Source of the DNA: CACPJA01 sp964629335
Lineage (GTDB): Bacteria > Pseudomonadota > Gammaproteobacteria > Steroidobacterales > UBA11654
Assembly (NCBI GenBank): GCA_964629335.1
Contig: CAZVRH010000008.1
Location: forward strand, 1 to 45,402
Length of the DNA stretch: 45,402 bases
Direction of reading: 5' to 3'
Under the pieces are notes generated by a model. The model had not been told where the DNA came from. It worked only from the letters and a program-made list of their open reading frames with translations, and did not search any database. The position numbers and the translations under genes were made by a program. Positions 25,684 to 34,496 of this stretch are shown here, in pieces; positions within the stretch are counted from its first letter, which is position 1, and every line of letters begins with the position of its first letter.

Positions 25684-27173
25684 ATTTTGTCTCTGCATAT
25701 AATTATAAATCTTTGATCTGAGCTCTCAGGACTGACTTTAAATCTCAATGTGGTATCCCTATAACCAATACGGGTTCCTTTTGCTGTATACACACCGGGT
25801 TTAAGCATGATTTGTTTTTGTTCAAATTGACCAAATTTGCCCTTTTTGTACAACATTACCTCGGTTTTTAAGTCCGAGATTAGAGTCACTTCAACCGGTG
25901 TGGATGCAACCCTCAAGGTCTGTTCTAACTCGCTGATTTGTTGGGTCATGTTTGGGCCCTTATTCATAATAGACTGGGCTTGGATTAGAACTTGCTGAGC
26001 TTGATCAAATAATTTGTCGTCATTGAGATTATCAGCTTGTGCCACAAAAGAAATCATCTGGCTTAATAAACTGATCCGACGATTCACTCTCAAGAGGCTC
26101 TCTTTTACTTCTCCAATATTAGGATCGAAATTTAGTATTGTTTCGTAATATGATTTTGCATCATCCCATTCCTCATTAACCTCAGCGATCAATGCTTTAT
26201 ATTTAAGAGATTTTGTCAATGAGGTTCTTCTCTGAATCTCTAGTTCTTCAATTGCTTGCTGTCCTTCTTTCGATTCAGGATCAATCTCCAGACTCTTTTG
26301 AAAAGCTGTTTCAGCTTCATCAAATTTTTCTTCCTTCATTAAGGCATACCCCTTAGAGAGAGAGGATTGAAATAGCTCCTTGTCATTTTCTAAGATCGCC
26401 TTTAATAAACCTTGCTCGGCTTTTGTCCATTTGGGATCAATGACTAATGCTTTTTCAAAAGCTGTTATCGATTCACTCCATAGTCTTTGTTCACTTAAAC
26501 TCTCGCCTAACTGCGTATATTCAATAACCTTGTCTAGCTTTAAAGCACGGTCAAGGCCTTTCCGGGCTAATTCATTGCCACCGTCTATGGCTAATGCCGT
26601 TTCAAAATTTGCTATTGCTTGGTCTTTATCACCCTCAAGTATAAATTTTTGTCCCTCTTTGAGAGCATTGTCTAAAGTACTGGGTATTGCAATTTCAAGA
26701 TCTGTGAGCAACTGCATTGCATCTCGATAACTCGCAGCAGCCACATCATAGACTCGGTTAAGGTATGCTTCGTCCCCCTGGGATTGAAGGTTTTTAATGC
26801 TTGCCCACCGTTCTTGAGCCCATAATTGAACGCCGCTTGATTTGAGATCATCCATCTTACTGAGCATTTCAGATAATAGTGCTTCAGCTATTGGTTTTTG
26901 CGACAAAACAGCCTCATCTAAAAAGACCCCAGTGGCTTGATCCTCTAAACCCTGTTCTGGAACAGGCTCCTCATTCTCAGCTACAAATCTTGGAAGCACA
27001 AAAACCACAACAATAAGAACTATTGCTAAGACTGAGAGCAAAGAATAAGCTGTGGCTGCTTTGACTTGTCGCTGACTTTGACGGTCAAGTCTTTTCTGAT
27101 GGATAGTTTTTCCTTCAGATTGATCCTTGGTTAATTCAATAGACTCTGATTCTTCAGGACTGGTCTTTTTCAT
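25680..27173 (-). CDS. Membrane-anchored TPR protein with C-terminal PEGA-like domain
   Basis: A 497-residue protein with a basic N-terminal cytoplasmic tail, one membrane helix at about 41-61 (AYSLLSVLAIVLIVVVFVL) and a large region behind it that is probably periplasmic. Tetratricopeptide repeats are clear, for example the stretches ending in FETALAIDGGNE, FEKALVIDPKW, FQKSLEIDPES and YETILNFDPNI (four to five repeats between about 140 and 350). The last 80 residues (VEVTLISDLKTEVMLYKKG, KPGVYTAKGTRIGYRD) resemble a PEGA domain like those of the next gene. It probably scaffolds protein contacts in the envelope complex. It is 8 bases after the preceding gene and overlaps the next as ATGA. 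Confidence 0.85.
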   Translation of the reverse strand: MKKTSPEESESIELTKDQSEGKTIHQKRLDRQSQRQVKAATAYSLLSVLAIVLIVVVFVLPRFVAENEEPVPEQGLEDQATGVFLDEAVLSQKPIAEALLSEMLSKMDDLKSSGVQLWAQERWASIKNLQSQGDEAYLNRVYDVAAASYRDAMQLLTDLEIAIPSTLDNALKEGQKFILEGDKDQAIANFETALAIDGGNELARKGLDRALKLDKVIEYTQLGESLSEQRLWSESITAFEKALVIDPKWTKAEQGLLKAILENDKELFQSSLSKGYALMKEEKFDEAETAFQKSLEIDPESKEGQQAIEELEIQRRTSLTKSLKYKALIAEVNEEWDDAKSYYETILNFDPNIGEVKESLLRVNRRISLLSQMISFVAQADNLNDDKLFDQAQQVLIQAQSIMNKGPNMTQQISELEQTLRVASTPVEVTLISDLKTEVMLYKKGKFGQFEQKQIMLKPGVYTAKGTRIGYRDTTLRFKVSPESSDQRFIIICRDKI

Positions 27174-27181
27174 GGCTTATG

Positions 27182-28390
27182 TTACTGAACTGATGAATCT
27201 GAAATTTGAAAACCGGTCTCATCAATATAAATCTGTTTAAGCAATTTCCTCCATTCAAGAAATTTTTCTTGAGCATTACCGGTTAAGCGGATGGTTTGAC
27301 CTTCCAACTCAATGATCATAGGCTCTGCTTGGGTATCAAAAGCAGCGCCAAGCTCTTTCATGGATTCTTTGTATATTTTTGCTTCTGATGCCTTTCCAAA
27401 CCCACTTTTCATTGCTTCCATGCCGCCGTAGATTGCCATTTGTCTCATTGAACTGCTCGCTTGACTATCACCGTCTGAAGCAAGTGCTCCCAATAAAGCG
27501 GCTGCACCAAGAAGCTGCCTTGTTCTTGCTGATTTTTTCAATTCTTGATAGGTGATCATGTCCTCTCTAGAAAGCTTTCTCCAATCTTCATAGGGTTGTG
27601 AGATGTTCTCATAGAGTTGTGCATAATATTCGTTGAGAGTGTCCAACAAGAGAAATTCTCTTTCTTGAATATTATAGACCCTCTGCATAATCGTATCCCC
27701 ATCATCAGGTAAGCGTTGTGCTTGATAAATATTTTTTTTGTTCTTAATTAAATATTCTTCATAAACATTTGGTATAAGTTCTGCTGCAAATCGTATATCG
27801 CCTATTTCACTAATCCTCTCCAGTTCCTCGGTTTCAAACTGTTGTCTAATCTTCACTAAATCATTGGCAATTTTGTTATAAACATTCTGATAAGGGTCTT
27901 GTGTTAAATCCCTTCTTTTGCTGTATGAGCTTTGAGCAATTGTCGATGAATACACTTTGTTAATCCATTCCTTTCCTGTGATATCCCAAACGCCTATCCT
28001 AATAGAAACATCTAAACCATCAGAACGTTCAATTCTTCCAGTCACAATAAGATCAATGGCTTCAGAAATCTCAGGTAATACCCAAACTCCACCCCAAAAC
28101 CCAGTGTCTTGAAGTGTTCTCTTTAAATGAAAAGGCATATATCTAGCCTCAGCTTTTCTAATCTCCGGGAAAATAAAATCATCCTCCTCCTCAGGAAGGT
28201 TTGGATCAAAGAGCAAAATACCAATATCAAGAAGCTCTTCTGAAGGAAGCTCTATTTGGGCACGTTCAAGACCCACTTTTTCATATTGAATGGTTTTAGC
28301 ATGCGTAACAGTGAGGGCAAAAATGCAAATCAATGCCGCCATGGTGCTTTTTAAGCCTATATTGATTGCATGAAGATTAATTGTTTTCAT
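27182..28390 (-). CDS. Exported protein of the VWA/TolQ cluster, unknown family
   Basis: A 402-residue protein with a Sec signal peptide (residues about 1-31, hydrophobic STMAALICIFALTVTHA with an Ala-x-Ala-like end). The mature protein has an N-terminal part that could be a CsgG/LpoB-like beta-alpha domain (IGILLFDPNLPEEEDDF, DLIVTGRIERSDGLDVSIRIG, IGVWDITGKEW), followed by a long helical region (EELERI..., LNEYYAQLYENI) and a glycine/alanine/methionine-rich segment near 290-330 (LLGAAALLGALASDGD). The CsgG/LpoB resemblance is my reading of a layout, not a strong motif match. It overlaps the lipoprotein stop as ATGA, so the two are translationally coupled. Confidence 0.75.
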   Translation of the reverse strand: MKTINLHAINIGLKSTMAALICIFALTVTHAKTIQYEKVGLERAQIELPSEELLDIGILLFDPNLPEEEDDFIFPEIRKAEARYMPFHLKRTLQDTGFWGGVWVLPEISEAIDLIVTGRIERSDGLDVSIRIGVWDITGKEWINKVYSSTIAQSSYSKRRDLTQDPYQNVYNKIANDLVKIRQQFETEELERISEIGDIRFAAELIPNVYEEYLIKNKKNIYQAQRLPDDGDTIMQRVYNIQEREFLLLDTLNEYYAQLYENISQPYEDWRKLSREDMITYQELKKSARTRQLLGAAALLGALASDGDSQASSSMRQMAIYGGMEAMKSGFGKASEAKIYKESMKELGAAFDTQAEPMIIELEGQTIRLTGNAQEKFLEWRKLLKQIYIDETGFQISDSSVQ

Positions 28391-29220
28391 TTTTTAATGC
28401 CCATGTGTTTTCTGTACTCATCCCAAAGCGCTTCTCTGATTATAGGATCCTCCTCTTGCACTGCTGCTTCTCTGATTTGTCTTGCAATCACGTCCTCTCC
28501 AGTTCCATCCATAGGTATATCATCTGGTATCCGTTCCTTTATTTTTTCCTGGTCACTGGATGTCGAATCTGTGCTCTGATCCATCTGATTCTCTGAGCTA
28601 TCCTCATCTTTGTTTTGACCTACGGTTTCTGAGCTATTCGCCTCCGGCGATTGACCAGATTCCATATCCAAGGGTCCGTCTAATCCTCCTTGTTGAACGG
28701 TTGCAGCATCTGCATTCTCTTGTGCAGTCATGCCACCAAGCGATTGATTTGCAGCTGCTATAATGACTCTTTCGCCTGCCATTTCACTATCAAAATCACC
28801 TAAAGATTCATCAAAAATTGAAGAAGCAGATTGATCTGAACCCATCTCAGAAGAAGCTCCAGAAGAACTTGATTGATTCATTGAGCCTTGTGTAGACGCA
28901 TTGGCACCTGTGTTATTACCTTGATCGATGTCTGTTGAGCCGTCAGCACTGGATGACTGATTACCAGAGTCAGATTGAGTTTGTGATGATGAACTGGATT
29001 GTGAAGATGAGGCACTGCTTGATCCTTGAGATGAAGGAGACGACATACCTCCACTTGAACTGGACTGTGACCCGGAACTCGATGATGGCATAGACGGTGA
29101 TTGCGCCCCGCTTGATTGACTCGGTGACGAAGACCCTGAAGGAGCAGACATCTGTGGTACCGAACAACCATTAAGGGCAATAACGGTACATATAAAAATA
29201 AATTTTCTTAGTACTGACAT
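28387..29220 (-). CDS. Ser/Gln-rich lipoprotein, first gene of the VWA/TolQ operon
   Basis: A 277-residue lipoprotein. The signal peptide ends in a lipobox, IALNGC, so Cys19 would be lipidated; the following residues Ser-Val do not give the Asp+2 inner-membrane signal, so outer-membrane placement is likely. Residues 20-130 are a low-complexity tract of Ser, Gln, Gly and Pro, and up to about 230 the chain remains acidic and disordered. A short conserved-looking helical tail closes the protein (IARQIREAAVQEEDPIIREALWDEYRKH, here best read as IARQIREAA and EALWDEYRKH). Similar Ser-rich stretches serve as long flexible tethers. An AGAGAAAAG lies just upstream of the ATG. Its function is unknown; as the operon leader it may anchor the complex to the outer membrane. 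Confidence 0.8.
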   Translation of the reverse strand: MSVLRKFIFICTVIALNGCSVPQMSAPSGSSSPSQSSGAQSPSMPSSSSGSQSSSSGGMSSPSSQGSSSASSSQSSSSSQTQSDSGNQSSSADGSTDIDQGNNTGANASTQGSMNQSSSSGASSEMGSDQSASSIFDESLGDFDSEMAGERVIIAAANQSLGGMTAQENADAATVQQGGLDGPLDMESGQSPEANSSETVGQNKDEDSSENQMDQSTDSTSSDQEKIKERIPDDIPMDGTGEDVIARQIREAAVQEEDPIIREALWDEYRKHMGIKK

Positions 29221-29372
29221 ATCTTTTCTCTGGTGTCAGCTTAGCAGAACCAGGGTCATTATATCATCTAAAACAGTAGTTATAAAAATCATAAAAAACC
29301 CTGAACTTCTCAGAATAAACATTCTTATTTTGATAGGATTTGGTTTCAATTGTTCAAAAACATGGAGAAATT
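29221..29372. promoter_or_regulatory. Divergent intergenic region: VWA/TolQ operon and MaoC gene
   Basis: About 150 AT-rich bases between two divergent start codons must contain the only promoter region for the nine-gene minus-strand operon as well as that of the MaoC gene. A GGAG sits 6 bases before the MaoC ATG. I see no convincing operator or hairpin. Confidence 0.35.
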
Positions 29373-29840
29373 ATGAGTATTGAAACAGCATCTGAAGAAT
29401 TTAAATCTAAGATTGGCACAGTGATTCATCAAAGCGATTGGGTTGAAATATCTCAAGACATGATTAACGCATTTGCAGAGGCGACTGATGATCATCAATG
29501 GATACATATTGACACGGAAAGAGCAGCTAAAGAATCACCTTTCAAAGCAACCATAGCTCACGGTTACTTTACTCTTTCCCTATACCCAAAGTTAAGAGGA
29601 CTAGTGAATCCAAATGACCCTCCATTTCCCGGTACAAAAAATATCATCAACTATGGTATCAATAAACTTAGGTTCCCTGGGCCAGTGATTTCTGGCAGCA
29701 AGATTCGATCTAATTGCACGTTGCTGTCTATTGAAGAAGTTAAGGGCAGCCTCGAATTGGTAGAGGAGTATTCTGTTGAAGTGCAAGGACAAGACCGACC
29801 AGCCTGCGTTGCTGAGTGCATTATGAGACTGTATTTCTAG
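29373..29840 (+). CDS. MaoC-type (hot-dog fold) dehydratase, NodN-like
   Basis: A 155-residue hot-dog fold protein of the MaoC/NodN group, which hydrate or dehydrate (R)-3-hydroxyacyl thioesters. The hydratase motif is present as FAEATDDHQWIHIDTERA, with the catalytic Asp/His pair in the DDHQWIH part, followed by AHGYFTLSLYPKL. The start at 29373 is supported by GGAGAAATT directly upstream; a longer frame begins at 29340 without a site. It is transcribed alone and convergent with fadD, with 38 bases between them. It could supply (R)-3-hydroxyacyl-CoA or act on other acyl-CoAs; the exact substrate is unknown. Confidence 0.88.
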   Translation: MSIETASEEFKSKIGTVIHQSDWVEISQDMINAFAEATDDHQWIHIDTERAAKESPFKATIAHGYFTLSLYPKLRGLVNPNDPPFPGTKNIINYGINKLRFPGPVISGSKIRSNCTLLSIEEVKGSLELVEEYSVEVQGQDRPACVAECIMRLYF

Positions 29841-29878
29841 TGAATGACAAATCGAAGAGCACTAATGCCCTGGAGGAA

Positions 29879-31543
29879 TTACTCTCTAAGAGCTCTTCTT
29901 AAGACCTTACCGACATTGGTTTTTGGCAACTCATCAATGAATTCAATTTGCTTTGGAATTTTATACGCAGTCAAATTCTCAGAGCAATGAGAGATGATCT
30001 CTTTTTCAGTTAAGCTCTGGTTGCTCTTAACGACAAATAACTTAACAGCCTCCCCTGTTTTTTTATCCGGAACGCTGACACAAGCAGCTTCAACGATATC
30101 AGGATGCAGGCTGACCACATCTTCAATCTCATTCGGATAGACATTGAATCCTGATACCAAAATCATATCCTTTTTTCGATCCACTATTTCTAAAAAACCG
30201 TCTTTATCTAGAGTGCCGATATCGCCTGTTCTAAAAAATCCCTTTTCGTCGATAGCCTCTGCTGTGGCTTCTTCATTCTGCCAGTAGCCTTGCATCACCT
30301 GAGGGCCTTTAACGCATATTTCTCCTGGTTCACCCCGCCTTACCTCTTTACCGTCATCGTCCCTAATTGAAATCTCAGTGCTTGGCACTGGAAGCCCTAC
30401 TTTGCCATTAAATTCTGTTAAATGAGGAGGCGAAGCACTGACACTCGGCGAGGTTTCTGATAAACCGTAACCTTCCAATAGAACCTTACCGGTAAGCTTC
30501 TGCCATCGTTCAGCCGTGGATCGTCTGCAGGCGGAACCCCCTGTGCCTGAAAGTTTCATGGCATCAAAATTCACGGTATTAATTTCTGGATGATTCAACA
30601 GTGCCTCATAGAGGGTGTTCACACCATTGAAAATAGTAAACGGCCACTTCTTAATCTCTCTGACAAATCCCGTGGTGTCCCTAGGGTTAGTGATTAGAAC
30701 ATTTAATCCTCCTTTGGTGTAACCAGCCAAAACCAGCACTGCGAGAGAATAGATGTGATACATCGGCAGAGCATTGATAAATATATCGTCGCCTTCATCG
30801 TCAATAACATCGACCAACAATGCATCCAATTGTTCGAGATTTGCCACAATATTACCGTGAGATAACATTGACCCCTTGGACAGGCCAGTGGTGGCTCCAG
30901 TGTATTGCAAAAATGCCAAATCATTGATTGAAATTGAAGTTTCATTGAAGTCAGCTACCGGTCTGTTGAGCGTGGATTTAAAACCTATGGCTTTGGGAAT
31001 TCGATATCTTTTAATTCCACGTTTTACAAACTTAACCATAAAATTCATAAAAGAGCCCCTGAGAGTTCCCAGGTAGTCCCCTATTTTTGTGATTATCACG
31101 TGTTCAACGCTGACATTATCCATGATCTCTTGCAGAACATGGGCGGACCCTTCAAAAATAAGGATGGCTTTAGCTCCAGAATCTCTTAACTGATGCTCAA
31201 GCTCTCGCGGTGTGTAGAGGGGATTAACATTTACCACAATTAAACCGGCTCTCAGCGCTCCAAAAACAGCCACAGGATATTGCAATAGATTGGGCATCAT
31301 AATTGCAAGGCGGTCGCCTTTTTTTAAACCCAACACATTCTGCAAGTAAGCTGCAAAACTCCTAGAATCATTTGACACTTGTTGATAATTCATCCCAACA
31401 CCAAAATTCACGAATGCTTGATTTTTTGCATACTTCAATTCAGATTCATCCAATAGCCTTACCAAGGTCTTTCTTGGATCAAAATCTAATTCTTCCGGTG
31501 TATTTTCCGGGTAATTCTTTAACCAGGGTTTTTTCCTACTCAT
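29879..31543 (-). CDS. fadD: Long-chain acyl-CoA synthetase
   Basis: A 554-residue ATP-dependent ligase that activates fatty acids to acyl-CoA. Adenylate-forming signature motifs are in order: the P-loop LQYTGATTGLSKGSMLSH, the GYGLSETSP motif, the TGD motif (FFRTGDIGTLD), the hinge DRKKDMILVSGFNVYP (FACS signature) and the C-terminal Lys in KTNVGKVLRR. Length and the hinge sequence fit FadD. It would feed the beta-oxidation enzymes at the left end of the window. It is divergent from the HMG-CoA reductase fusion gene across about 115 bases. Confidence 0.94.
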   Translation of the reverse strand: MSRKKPWLKNYPENTPEELDFDPRKTLVRLLDESELKYAKNQAFVNFGVGMNYQQVSNDSRSFAAYLQNVLGLKKGDRLAIMMPNLLQYPVAVFGALRAGLIVVNVNPLYTPRELEHQLRDSGAKAILIFEGSAHVLQEIMDNVSVEHVIITKIGDYLGTLRGSFMNFMVKFVKRGIKRYRIPKAIGFKSTLNRPVADFNETSISINDLAFLQYTGATTGLSKGSMLSHGNIVANLEQLDALLVDVIDDEGDDIFINALPMYHIYSLAVLVLAGYTKGGLNVLITNPRDTTGFVREIKKWPFTIFNGVNTLYEALLNHPEINTVNFDAMKLSGTGGSACRRSTAERWQKLTGKVLLEGYGLSETSPSVSASPPHLTEFNGKVGLPVPSTEISIRDDDGKEVRRGEPGEICVKGPQVMQGYWQNEEATAEAIDEKGFFRTGDIGTLDKDGFLEIVDRKKDMILVSGFNVYPNEIEDVVSLHPDIVEAACVSVPDKKTGEAVKLFVVKSNQSLTEKEIISHCSENLTAYKIPKQIEFIDELPKTNVGKVLRRALRE

Positions 31544-31658
31544 ATCCCACCATATTACTAATACACATTAATCTAACCTAGTGTCATCTATTTTTCACGT
31601 AATTAGTTGCATCCAAGACATCAAAAGTTCATTATTTCATCCTGAACGGTTGAAACAT

Positions 31659-33917
31659 ATGGATAAATCAAGATTCCCAAACTTTTATCAACTTCCAATC
31701 AAGGATCGGATTAAAGCGGTTTTTGAAAGGGGTCTGATCTCTGAAGAAGATTATAGAACGCTGAAAAGTCAACAGCAGCGTCTTGATGTTCAAAGTGCCG
31801 ATAAGATGATAGAAAATGTTATCGGCGTCATGGGTATGCCTGTGGGCTTAGGTCTTAATTTCTCTATCAATAATAAAGATTATGTGGTGCCACTAGCAGT
31901 GGAAGAACCATCAATAGTAGCGGCATTAAGTTCGGCTGCAAAAATAGCTCGAGTAGGAGGTGGATTTACAGCACAAACAACAGATCCAATATTAGTTGGG
32001 CAAATCCAAGTGGTGAACATAGAAAATATCGAGCAAGCTAGAAACAATTTGCTTAATAGAAAACAAGAAATTTTAAACCTTGCAAACAGCCTCCATCCTA
32101 GAATGGTGGCTAGAGGTGGTGGAGCTGTTGATTTCAAAATAAAAACTTACCCGATGGAATCATTCGATGGAGAGATGCTTATTCTTGACTTGCATGTTAA
32201 TACCGTCGATGCCATGGGAGCAAATCTAGTCAACGGGATGTGTGAAGGAATCGCTGCTCTGGTTGAATCCATAACCGAAGGCAAGGTATTCCTGAGAATC
32301 TTATCCAATCTTTCGGATCAATCTTTAGCCTCCGCATCAGTAACCATTCCAGTCCATGCCCTAACTATTAAAGGATACGATGGTGAACGAGTTAGAGACG
32401 GAATCATCATTGCCTCTGATTTTGCACACGCTGATCCTTATCGAGCTTCCACTCATAATAAAGGCATCATGAATGGAATTGATGCTCTGGCATTGGCCAC
32501 AGGAAATGATTGGAGGGCGATAGAAGCTGGAGCTCATGCCTATGCTTCAAGACTCGGTCGTTACACAGCGCTATCCAAATGGTCGACAGATGACAGCGGT
32601 GATCTTGTTGGTCAAATTGAATTACCCATTAAAGTTGGGATTGTTGGCGCTCCGATTGAATCAAACCCAGCCGCTGCACTTAATCTTAGGATTCTAAATG
32701 TTGACTCAGCAACAGAGCTGTCTAGAGTGATGGCTGCAGTGGGATTGGCGCAGAACTTTTCAGCATTAAAAGCACTGACAACCGATGGAATCCAAAAAGG
32801 TCATATGACATTACATGCTCGCTCGGTTGTAAAAGCAGCAAACACCCCTCATCATTTGTTTGATAAAGTTCTTGAGAAACTGATGTTCAGTGGCGAAATA
32901 AAAGTTTGGAAAGCAAGAGAGATCCTTCAAGAATTAATAACGTCTGATATAAAAAATCTGAAAAAGAAATCCATAAAAATATCTATTTCTGATTCGGTTG
33001 AGGGAATAGGACACGGGAAAGTAATCCTTTTAGGTGAGCATTCTGTGGTTTACGGCAGGCATGCCATAGCCGTTCCTGCTCCCGTAAACATCAGAACCAA
33101 GGTTGAAGACACAAAGGATGACATACTGCTCATGATCCCTTCATGGGGAGTTGAATATAGACTCGATAAAAATCCTGAGAAACGTCAATCCTTTGAAAAA
33201 CCAGCCGGCTTAATTTTGGATCAAATGGGTCTAAATCAACACGGGATGAAAATTGAGGTTTTCTCAGATATACCCAGAGGAATGGGTTTGGGTGGGTCTG
33301 CTGCCGTGGCCGTTTCAATCATTAAGGCGCTGAACAATCATTTCAACCTAGAATTAACCCAAGATGAAATAAACCAAATGGCATTTGAGTCCGAGAAAAT
33401 TGCCCATGGTAAACCAAGCGGTATTGATAACACTATGGCCACCCTAGGCTACCCTATGATCTATCGAAGTGGGGACAAACCATTGATTGAACCCTTAAAT
33501 ATCAATCAACCATTTTCTATATTGGTTGGGTTCACTCCCAATGAAGGCCTCACTGCAAAAACTGTAAGTCTTGTAAGAGATCTTTGGAAAAACAACACGG
33601 CAGTTTATGAAAAGGTCTTTGATGAAATTGATTCGATGGTGTTGCAATCAATTCAGGCAATTCAAAACAATGACTTTGAATTACTTGGTCACTTAATGAA
33701 CATGAACCATGGTTTATTAAACACACTTCAAGTGTCCACTCCAGAGCTGGAAAGACTCATCATGATTGCAAGAGAATCGGGTGCACTAGGTGCAAAATTA
33801 ACCGGTGGTGGTGGTGGCGGAGCTATGATTGCTTTGTGTGAAGATACTGATAAAATCCAAGCGGCCATTGAATCAGAAGGCTGTCAAACCCTGGTATTTG
33901 AAATCAATAATCCGTGA
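31659..33917 (+). CDS. Fused class II HMG-CoA reductase - mevalonate kinase
   Basis: A 752-residue protein that joins two successive mevalonate-pathway enzymes. Residues 1 to about 430 are class II (bacterial-type) HMG-CoA reductase: ENVIGVMGMPVGLGLNF, the catalytic Glu83 in VEEPS, DAMGANLVNG, Lys268 in THNKG, Asp284 in TGND and His382 in GHMTLHA. These agree within one residue with the E83, K267, D283 and H381 of Pseudomonas mevalonii, which supports the ATG at 31659 over the GTG frame from 31581. After a short Lys-rich linker, residues from about 445 are GHMP-family mevalonate kinase: GHGKVILLGEHSVVYG, the ATP loop GMGLGGSAAVAV, the catalytic-Asp motif GKPSGIDNTM, and KLTGGGGGGAM. No stop or frameshift separates the halves. 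The next gene, an IPP isomerase, overlaps by 4 bases (GTGA). Confidence 0.93.
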   Translation: MDKSRFPNFYQLPIKDRIKAVFERGLISEEDYRTLKSQQQRLDVQSADKMIENVIGVMGMPVGLGLNFSINNKDYVVPLAVEEPSIVAALSSAAKIARVGGGFTAQTTDPILVGQIQVVNIENIEQARNNLLNRKQEILNLANSLHPRMVARGGGAVDFKIKTYPMESFDGEMLILDLHVNTVDAMGANLVNGMCEGIAALVESITEGKVFLRILSNLSDQSLASASVTIPVHALTIKGYDGERVRDGIIIASDFAHADPYRASTHNKGIMNGIDALALATGNDWRAIEAGAHAYASRLGRYTALSKWSTDDSGDLVGQIELPIKVGIVGAPIESNPAAALNLRILNVDSATELSRVMAAVGLAQNFSALKALTTDGIQKGHMTLHARSVVKAANTPHHLFDKVLEKLMFSGEIKVWKAREILQELITSDIKNLKKKSIKISISDSVEGIGHGKVILLGEHSVVYGRHAIAVPAPVNIRTKVEDTKDDILLMIPSWGVEYRLDKNPEKRQSFEKPAGLILDQMGLNQHGMKIEVFSDIPRGMGLGGSAAVAVSIIKALNNHFNLELTQDEINQMAFESEKIAHGKPSGIDNTMATLGYPMIYRSGDKPLIEPLNINQPFSILVGFTPNEGLTAKTVSLVRDLWKNNTAVYEKVFDEIDSMVLQSIQAIQNNDFELLGHLMNMNHGLLNTLQVSTPELERLIMIARESGALGAKLTGGGGGGAMIALCEDTDKIQAAIESEGCQTLVFEINNP

Positions 33918-34492
33918 TTAATCAGCGAACATCACAAGAAAATAAGAAAGACCTATTAATACTTGTTGATGATTCAGATAAAGAATTAGGTTACAAATCA
34001 AAGTCTGAATGTCATCAAGGAGAAGGCTCTCTTCATCGAGCATTCTCGGTTTTTATCTTTGATAACTTAGGCCAATTGCTGATTCAAAAAAGAGCCTCCA
34101 ACAAACCACTCTGGGATCTTCACTGGTCTAATAGCTGCTGCAGTCATCCTTATAAAGACGAGGATATGGAATCAGCTGTCAAAAGACGATTAAAAGAAGA
34201 GCTGAATATTGAATGCCCTGTTCACTATTTATATAAGTTTATATATCACGCAAAATACAAAAATGTAGGCAGTGAACATGAGCTATGTCATGTCTATGTA
34301 GGCCTGTTTGACGGAGAGATCAAAGCCAATCCTGAAGAGATTGATGACTGGAAATTTGTAAAATCTGATGAGTTGGAAGACAGCATCAGAAATTCAAGAG
34401 AAAATTACACCCCGTGGATGAAAATTGAATGGGAAACCATAAATAACACCTATAAAAATGATTTAAAGAATATTTTGGGTTTAGAGCTCTAG
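33914..34492 (+). CDS. idi: Isopentenyl-diphosphate delta-isomerase, type 1
   Basis: A 192-residue Nudix-fold isomerase that interconverts IPP and DMAPP. Family marks are visible: LHRAFSVFIF, the catalytic Cys motif SNSCCSHPY, the Nudix-like RRLKEELNI and the catalytic Glu in GSEHELCHVY. A GTG start overlaps the stop of the fused reductase-kinase gene as GTGA, so translation is coupled and both serve the mevalonate route. Organisms that make isoprenoids only through mevalonate need this enzyme. Phosphomevalonate kinase, diphosphomevalonate decarboxylase and HMG-CoA synthase are not in the window. Confidence 0.93.
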   Translation: MINQRTSQENKKDLLILVDDSDKELGYKSKSECHQGEGSLHRAFSVFIFDNLGQLLIQKRASNKPLWDLHWSNSCCSHPYKDEDMESAVKRRLKEELNIECPVHYLYKFIYHAKYKNVGSEHELCHVYVGLFDGEIKANPEEIDDWKFVKSDELEDSIRNSRENYTPWMKIEWETINNTYKNDLKNILGLEL

Positions 34493-34496
34493 TCAG

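Noticed and set aside
28878..29180. His/Leu/Arg-rich open frames in the Ser-rich lipoprotein region
   Set aside because: They come from the repetitive codons of the low-complexity tract read in another frame; only the lipoprotein frame has a signal peptide and start site.
20150..29220. Type VI secretion or Tol-Pal/Ton system
   Set aside because: FHA-like, VWA and FGE-type domains and a TolQ-like channel are present, but no TssB/C, ClpV, Hcp, VgrG, TolA, TolB, Pal or TonB is seen.
29841..29878. Possible terminator between the convergent MaoC and fadD genes
   Set aside because: AAGAGC and GAGCTCTT are too far apart and no T run follows in either direction.
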